A program made the translations under genes and the position numbers. 64,000 nt of DNA, from positions 25,290 to 89,289 of the forward strand of contig NZ_BBZI01000016.1 in assembly GCF_008974245.1 (NCBI RefSeq), in the 5' to 3' direction. Source of the stretch: Streptomyces abyssomicinicus. Lineage in GTDB: Bacteria > Actinomycetota > Actinomycetes > Streptomycetales > Streptomycetaceae. This document shows, piece by piece, positions 59,769-64,000 of this stretch (positions are counted from its first letter, which is position 1; every line of letters starts with the position of its first letter). A model generated the notes under the pieces. The model saw only the letters and a list, made by a program, of their open reading frames with translations, ran no database searches and was not told the DNA's origin.

Positions 59769-60520
59769 GCGGGGTTCCTCCCGGCCGTGCTCGTAGCTGA
59801 TGAATGATCACCGGTTGCGTGACCGTCGATCTTGGAAATCTTGGGGATGAACGTCGTGCAGACGCCGTCACCGTGCGCGATCGTCGCCAGTCGCTGGACG
59901 TGGGTGCCCAGCAGCTCGGAGAAGATCTCCGTCTCCGCCTCGCACAGCTGCGGGAACTCCTCAGCGACGTGGGCGACCGGGCAGTGATGCTGGCAGAGCT
60001 GCTCGCCGAGCTGCGGGGAGGGAGCGCTGCGCGCACTGGCAGCGTACCCGTCCGCGGACAGCGCCCTGGCCAGCGCCTCCGCCTTGTCCTCCGGCGGGAC
60101 GGCTTCCAGGGCCTTGCGGTACTGCCCGGCCTGCGCGGCCAGCCGGGCACGGGCGAATGCGGCCACCGCCCGCTCACCACCCTCCTGGTCCGCGATCCAG
60201 CGCAGCGCGTCCTTGGCCAGCTGGTCGTACGACTGGTCGAAGGCGTCCCGGCCACCGTCGGTCAGCACGAACACCTTCGCGGGCCGCCCGCGCGAGCGGG
60301 CGCCGTAGACCCGGCGCTCACGGGCCTCGACCACGTCGTCGGCCGCCAGCGCGTCCAGATGCCGGCGGACGGCCGCCTGGGTCAGCCTCAGCCGCCCCGC
60401 GAGTTCGGCGACGGTCGAGGGGCCGTGGTCCAGGATCGAGCGCGCGACCCGGTTGCGTGTGGAACGCTCCCCGGACGCATTCTCTTCCGGACCGCAGTCT
60501 TCCTGGCCGACGTTTTTCAC
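59765..60520 (-). CDS. sufR: Fe-S-sensing repressor SufR
   Basis: SufR binds a 4Fe-4S cluster and represses the suf operon when clusters are sufficient. The 251-residue protein has an N-terminal winged helix (VARSILDHGPSTVAELAGRL, TQAAVRRHLDALAADDVV) and C-terminal Cys176, Cys180, Cys193 and Cys221 as probable cluster ligands. GTG 60520 overlaps the operator site upstream, so transcription starts almost at the start codon. It is the first gene of the operon, giving negative feedback on itself and the assembly genes. Confidence 0.94.
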   Translation of the reverse strand: MKNVGQEDCGPEENASGERSTRNRVARSILDHGPSTVAELAGRLRLTQAAVRRHLDALAADDVVEARERRVYGARSRGRPAKVFVLTDGGRDAFDQSYDQLAKDALRWIADQEGGERAVAAFARARLAAQAGQYRKALEAVPPEDKAEALARALSADGYAASARSAPSPQLGEQLCQHHCPVAHVAEEFPQLCEAETEIFSELLGTHVQRLATIAHGDGVCTTFIPKISKIDGHATGDHSSATSTAGRNPA

Positions 60521-60533
60521 AACGCCATTGTTG
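60520..60533. promoter_or_regulatory. SufR operator CAAC-N6-GTTG
   Basis: CAACGCCATTGTTG exactly matches the CAAC-N6-GTTG palindrome reported for SufR in Streptomyces. It overlaps the first base of the sufR start codon, directly downstream of a TAATTA box (60541-60536, minus strand), where a bound protein would block transcription. Confidence 0.82.
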
Positions 60534-60592
60534 CGTAATTACCGGCGCCCGGACAACCCGCACCCCGCGCGGCCGACGGTGCCTTTCATCAC

Positions 60593-60611
60593 TTAGGTAC
60601 ACCTAACCTGA
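60593..60611. promoter_or_regulatory. Iron-box-like element upstream of sufR
   Basis: TTAGGTACACCTAACCTGA matches 14 of 19 positions of the IdeR/DmdR iron-box pattern TTAGGTTAGGCTAACCTAA and also contains the perfect palindrome TTAGGTACACCTAA. It is 73-91 bases before sufR and about 250 before the divergent ABC gene. Apart from the SufR site, the rest of this 338-base gap shows only small Arg/Pro/Ala-rich frames. Confidence 0.55.
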
Positions 60612-60844
60612 CCTGCGGAAAGGTGCCCACCGGGGATTCCGCCCGCGCCGCCCGAACCGCCTCGGCCCCCCTTCACCGCCTGCCCGCGACCCCGCTCACC
60701 GGCCCCCTCGCGACCGCCCTCGTCCCCCGCCGACCTGCGCGCCCCGGGCGTGCGACCAGGCGGGACGCTCCTGGCCCCCTCCTCGCTCAGCCCACTCGGA
60801 CGGGTGAACGGTCACCCGGGGACCGGGCGGGCGCGGCGCGAACC

Positions 60845-60850
60845 TAGACT
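60845..60850 (+). promoter_or_regulatory. -10 element of a probable leaderless promoter for the ABC exporter
   Basis: TAGACT ends 8 bases before the ATG at 60859, which has no ribosome binding site. Confidence 0.5.
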
Positions 60851-60858
60851 CCTGTCCC

Positions 60859-61782
60859 ATGCACAGCGAACCCGTGGTCCACATCCAGGCCCTGGTGAAG
60901 CGGTACGGATCGAAGACCGCGGTGAACGGCCTCGACCTGGTGGCCCGGGCGGGCATCACCGCCGTACTGGGCCCCAACGGGGCGGGCAAGACCACCACCG
61001 TCGAGACCTGTGAGGGCTACCGCCGTCCCGACGCGGGCACGGTCCGCGTCCTCGGCCTCGACCCCGTCCGCGAGGCGGCGGCGCTGCGTCCGCGGATCGG
61101 CGTGATGCTCCAGTCCGGCGGCGTCTACTCCGGCGCCCGCGCCGAGGAGATGCTCCGCCACGTCGCCAGGCTCCACGCCCATCCGCTGGACGTCGACGCG
61201 CTGATCGAGCGGCTCGGCCTCGGCTCGTGCGGGCGGACCTCCTACCGCCGGCTCTCCGGCGGGCAGCAGCAGCGGCTCGCGCTCGCCATGGCGGTCGTCG
61301 GCCGCCCCGAGCTGGTCTTCCTCGACGAGCCCACCGCCGGCCTCGACCCGCAGGCCCGCCGCGCCACCTGGGAGCTGGTGCGCGACCTGCGCGAGGACGG
61401 CGTGTCGGTCATCCTCACCACCCACCACATGGACGAGGCCGAGCAGCTCGCCGACGACGTCGCCGTCGTCGACGGCGGCACGGTGATCGCCCAGGGCTCC
61501 CCCGAGCAGCTGTGCCGCGGCGGCGCCGAGAACACCCTGCGGTTCTCCGGCCGCCCCGGCCTGGACGTGGCCTCGCTGCTCAAGGCGCTGCCCTCCGGCT
61601 CCACCGCCGCCGAGACCGTCCCCGGCTCCTACCGGGTCACCGGCGACGTCGGCCCCCAGCTGCTGGCCACCGTGACCTCCTGGTGCGCCCAGCACGGCGT
61701 GATGCCCGACCGCATCGCCGTGGAACGGCACACCCTGGAGGACGTCTTCCTCGAGCTCACCGGCAAGGAGCTGCGCGCATGA
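60859..61782 (+). CDS. ABC transporter ATP-binding protein (exporter type)
   Basis: The 307-residue protein has Walker A GPNGAGKTT (near 40-48), the signature LSGGQQQRLALAMAV, Walker B LVFLDEPTAGLDPQAR and the switch His in TTHHMDEAEQLADDV. It ends with a C-terminal extension typical of DrrA-like export ATPases. The substrate is unknown. Its stop overlaps the permease start by four bases, so the pair forms one exporter. Confidence 0.92.
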   Translation: MHSEPVVHIQALVKRYGSKTAVNGLDLVARAGITAVLGPNGAGKTTTVETCEGYRRPDAGTVRVLGLDPVREAAALRPRIGVMLQSGGVYSGARAEEMLRHVARLHAHPLDVDALIERLGLGSCGRTSYRRLSGGQQQRLALAMAVVGRPELVFLDEPTAGLDPQARRATWELVRDLREDGVSVILTTHHMDEAEQLADDVAVVDGGTVIAQGSPEQLCRGGAENTLRFSGRPGLDVASLLKALPSGSTAAETVPGSYRVTGDVGPQLLATVTSWCAQHGVMPDRIAVERHTLEDVFLELTGKELRA

Positions 61783-62549
61783 CCGCCACCGGGACCTACT
61801 CCCCGAGGCCCGGCGCCGCGCCGCTGGGCCGCATGATCGCCGCGCAGGCCGTGCTGGAGGCACGGATGCTGCTGCGCAACGGCGAGCAGCTGCTGCTCAC
61901 CGTGGTCATCCCGACGCTGCTGCTGGTGCTCTTCAGCTCCGTGGACATCGTCGACACCGGCGAGGGCCGGGCCGTCGACTTCCTCACGCCCGGCGTGCTG
62001 GCGCTGGCGGTGATGTCCACCGCCTTCACCGGGCAGGCCATCGCCACCGGGTTCGAGCGCCGCTACGGCGTGCTCAAGCGGCTGGCCGCCTCGCCGCTGC
62101 CGCGCTGGGGGCTGATGACCGCCAAGACGCTCTCGGTGCTGGTCACCGAGGTCCTGCAGATCGCGCTGCTCACCGCGATCGCCTTCGCGCTGGGCTGGTC
62201 CCCGCAGGGCGACCCGTTGACGGTGCTCCTGCTGCTGCTCCTCGGCACGGCCGCCTTCTCCGGCCTCGGCCTGCTGATGGCGGGCACGCTCAAGGCGGAG
62301 GCCACCCTGGCCGCGGCCAACCTGGTCTTCCTCCTGCTGCTGGTCGGCGGCGGGGTCGTCGTGCCGCTGGACAAGTTCCCGGAGTCCGCGCAGGCCGTGC
62401 TGGGGCTGCTGCCGATCTCGGCGCTCTCCGGCGGGCTGCGGGACGTGCTCCAGCACGGCGCGGGCGTGCCGTGGGGCGACCTCGGGATCCTGGCCGCGTG
62501 GGCGGCCGCGGGGCTCGCGGCGGCGGGCCGCCTCTTCCGCTGGGAGTGA
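61779..62549 (+). CDS. ABC-2-type exporter permease
   Basis: The 256-residue protein has six helices in the ABC-2 layout, beginning with LLLTVVIPTLLLVLFSS. The conserved segment FTGQAIATGFERRYGVLKRLAASPLPRW lies between helices 2 and 3. It forms an exporter with the ATPase encoded directly upstream (ATGA overlap). The heme A synthase gene follows 64 bases later with its own promoter; whether the exporter relates to heme or oxidase assembly is not shown by sequence. Confidence 0.92.
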   Translation: MTATGTYSPRPGAAPLGRMIAAQAVLEARMLLRNGEQLLLTVVIPTLLLVLFSSVDIVDTGEGRAVDFLTPGVLALAVMSTAFTGQAIATGFERRYGVLKRLAASPLPRWGLMTAKTLSVLVTEVLQIALLTAIAFALGWSPQGDPLTVLLLLLLGTAAFSGLGLLMAGTLKAEATLAAANLVFLLLLVGGGVVVPLDKFPESAQAVLGLLPISALSGGLRDVLQHGAGVPWGDLGILAAWAAAGLAAAGRLFRWE

Positions 62550-62600
62550 CGTCACAGGCCGCACGGCGACCCCTCGTGAAACCGTGCACAAGCCCGGGCC

Positions 62601-62606
62601 TACGAT
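62601..62606 (+). promoter_or_regulatory. -10 element of a probable leaderless promoter for ctaA
   Basis: TACGAT ends 7 bases before GTG 62614 and matches TANNNT. Confidence 0.5.
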
Positions 62607-62613
62607 GGTGGGC

Positions 62614-63612
62614 GTGCCGAACGAGATCCGTGGCGGAGCCGCAGCGGCGGTCCGCAATCCCCTTGCCTACATCGCCGACCGCTGGACCCCCGACCCCCGG
62701 ACGGTCCGCCGCGCGGCGCTCGTCGCGCTGGTCGTGTCGGTGGTCATCGTGGTCACCGGCGGTGCCGTCCGCCTGACCGGCTCCGGTCTGGGCTGCCCGA
62801 CCTGGCCCAAGTGCACGGCGGACTCCCTCGCCACCACGCGCGAGATGGGCTGGCACGGCGTCATCGAGTTCGGCAACCGGCTGCTGACGTACGTGCTGTG
62901 CGCGGCGGTGGGCTGGGCGATCATCGCGGCCCGCTCCGCCAAGCCGTACCGCCGGGAGCTGACGCGGATCGGCTGGCTGCAGTTCTGGATCGTGATGGGC
63001 AACGCGGTGCTCGGCGGCATCGTGGTGCTGGTCGGCCTCAACCCGTACACGGTGGCCGCGCACTTCCTGCTCACCTCCGCGCTGATCGCGGCCGCGGTCG
63101 TGATGTGGCACCGGGCCGGCGAGGGCGACGCGGCACCGCGGCCGCTGGTCGCGCCGTCGCTGCGGCGGCTGACCTGGGCGCTGGTCGTGGTGACGGTGCT
63201 GCTGATCGCCGTGGGCACGGTGGTCACCGGCGCGGGGCCGCACGCGGGCGACTCCAGCGACGTGCCGCGGATGCCGGTGGACTGGGAGGCGGTGACGCGG
63301 GCGCACGGGCTGCTGGCGTGGCTGACGGTGCTGCTGACGGTGGCGCTGTGGGTGGGCCTGAAGGTCTTCGACTCCCCTCGGGTGACGCTGGCGCGGACGC
63401 GGGACCTGTTCCTGGTGCTCCTCGCGCAGGGGGTCATCGGATACGTCCAGTACTTCCTGGACCTGCCGGAGCTGCTGGTGGGGCTGCACATGTTGGGCTC
63501 CGCGATGGTGTGGATCTACACCGTGCGGGTGCTGCTGGCGATGCGTGAACGCCCCCTCGCGGAGCCCGGCGCGATCCCCTCCGCCTCCCCCGCGGAACCG
63601 ATCCCCGCCTGA
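62614..63612 (+). CDS. ctaA: Heme A synthase, COX15/CtaA family
   Basis: CtaA oxidises the C8 methyl of heme O to a formyl group, giving heme A for cytochrome c oxidase. The 332-residue protein has eight helices in two four-helix halves, with GGAVRLTGSGLGCPTWPKC near the first helix and His residues in WHGVIEFGNR, AAHFLLTS, RAHGLLAW and GLHMLGSAM as the heme ligands. GTG 62614 is chosen because it follows the -10 box; longer starts at 62605 and 62584 lie in or before that box. The SURF1 gene near 13 kb serves the same oxidase. Confidence 0.94.
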   Translation: MPNEIRGGAAAAVRNPLAYIADRWTPDPRTVRRAALVALVVSVVIVVTGGAVRLTGSGLGCPTWPKCTADSLATTREMGWHGVIEFGNRLLTYVLCAAVGWAIIAARSAKPYRRELTRIGWLQFWIVMGNAVLGGIVVLVGLNPYTVAAHFLLTSALIAAAVVMWHRAGEGDAAPRPLVAPSLRRLTWALVVVTVLLIAVGTVVTGAGPHAGDSSDVPRMPVDWEAVTRAHGLLAWLTVLLTVALWVGLKVFDSPRVTLARTRDLFLVLLAQGVIGYVQYFLDLPELLVGLHMLGSAMVWIYTVRVLLAMRERPLAEPGAIPSASPAEPIPA

Positions 63613-63620
63613 CCTTTTTC

Positions 63621-63653
63621 GCCCCGCCCCGCCCCGACCGGGCGGGGCGGGGC
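63621..63653 (+). terminator. Terminator after ctaA
   Basis: A perfect 14-bp stem GCCCCGCCCCGCCC/GGGCGGGGCGGGGC (63621-63634 with 63640-63653) closes a 5-base loop 8 bases after the stop codon. Confidence 0.88.
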
Positions 63654-63677
63654 ACACCGCGCCCCCGAATCCTTACC

Positions 63678-63707
63678 GAGCAGCCGCCCCCTCACGGGCG
63701 GCTGCTC
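63678..63707. terminator. Second terminator downstream of ctaA
   Basis: A perfect 12-bp stem GAGCAGCCGCCC/GGGCGGCTGCTC (63678-63689 with 63696-63707) and 6-base loop may end a gene that converges from beyond the window. Confidence 0.75.
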
Positions 63708-64000
63708 GTCCCCTTGCCGCCCCCCACCACCCCGCGGACGCCCACCGCACCGCCCTGCCGGGCCGCGCCCCTGAAAGCGACCACGTGCGCCCGCCTTGCG
63801 CCACCGTGCCGCGCCCCGCCGCCGAGCCGCCCGCCCGCGCCACACCCCGCCCTGCGCCACCGCCCCGCGCGACCCCCTGGCGTGCGACTGCCCGGCCGTG
63901 GTGTCCCCCGTCCTGCGAGTGCATGCCTCGCCCTCCTACAGGGCCGTTCCTCCCGCCCACAGGACCGCACCTCACCCTCCCGCGAGCGCAGGCCCGCCCC
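63708..64000. other. Window tail without a recognisable gene
   Basis: The last 293 bases are C-rich. Short frames on both strands are Gly/Arg/Ala noise without start signals. I see no coding or RNA feature. Confidence 0.6.

Noticed and set aside
57291..59807. An 838-codon open frame on the plus strand
   Set aside because: It is antisense to sufD and sufB, whose motifs are unmistakable; long antisense frames are a by-product of high GC.
60623..60847. A 74-codon plus-strand frame downstream of the iron-box-like element
   Set aside because: Its composition is Arg/Pro/Ala noise and it contains the -10 box of the next gene at its end; not supported as a gene.

Overview
The window is a stretch of a Streptomyces chromosome, or that of a very close relative. 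It has very high GC with G/C-favoured third codon positions, many GTG starts, 4-base ATGA/GTGA stop-start overlaps, perfect GC hairpin terminators without U-tracts, and several genes with a TANNNT box 7-9 bases before the start codon, the mark of leaderless transcription. Gene content and order (tyrS, moaA, a PiT phosphate transporter, ectABCD, suf operon, ctaA) look like the conserved core of Streptomyces chromosomes. I see no insertion sequence, prophage, CRISPR array or canonical tRNA.

Layout. 1-5.6 kb: tyrS 3' end, a GlsB-type membrane protein, a DUF3099 protein, moaA, and a DUF485/acetate-type symporter pair with a CRP-like site. 5.8-14.4 kb: a secreted subtilase, a CopD-like protein, a lysoplasmalogenase/sterol-desaturase pair, a VIT transporter, an exonuclease-BRCT protein, a Cys-rich miniprotein, SURF1 and an SDR with a degenerate active site. 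14.4-17.6 kb: an Asp23/Gls24-AmaP envelope-stress operon with a divergent double Asp23-like gene. 17.8-19.5 kb: a PiT transporter with a PHO box. 19.6-33.5 kb: class II aldolase, alpha/beta hydrolase, a large orphan protein, an ABC-F ATPase behind a 7-codon leaderless leader ORF, a small HTH protein, enoyl-CoA hydratase, an amidohydrolase, a membrane-anchored PstS-like protein, two class V PLP enzymes and a DsbA-like oxidoreductase. 33.5-37 kb: ectABCD for ectoine and 5-hydroxyectoine. 38-41.5 kb: a double TerD protein facing a TROVE/Ro60 protein (Rsr), with a YrlA-type tRNA-mimic Y RNA just upstream of rsr. 41.5-53.9 kb: PhoX with a PHO-box-like element, a paralogue of the orphan protein, a DapA-like enzyme, an ECF sigma factor with a membrane beta-propeller partner, dapD, a polytopic membrane protein, an MFS exporter and an HxlR-peroxiredoxin fusion. 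53.9-60.6 kb: the sufR-B-D-Rieske-C-S-U-DUF59 operon with a SufR operator and an iron-box-like element. 60.8-63.6 kb: an ABC exporter and ctaA.

The strongest unusual signal is the rsr-yrlA pair. On the minus strand, T-arm, 7-bp acceptor-like stem closed by a short loop, and D-arm occur in circularly permuted tRNA order, enclosed by pairing RNA ends. Other notable items are the leader ORF before the ABC-F gene, the redox-regulator/peroxidase fusion, the stacked SufR and iron-box elements, and several unassigned perfect palindromes in promoter regions.
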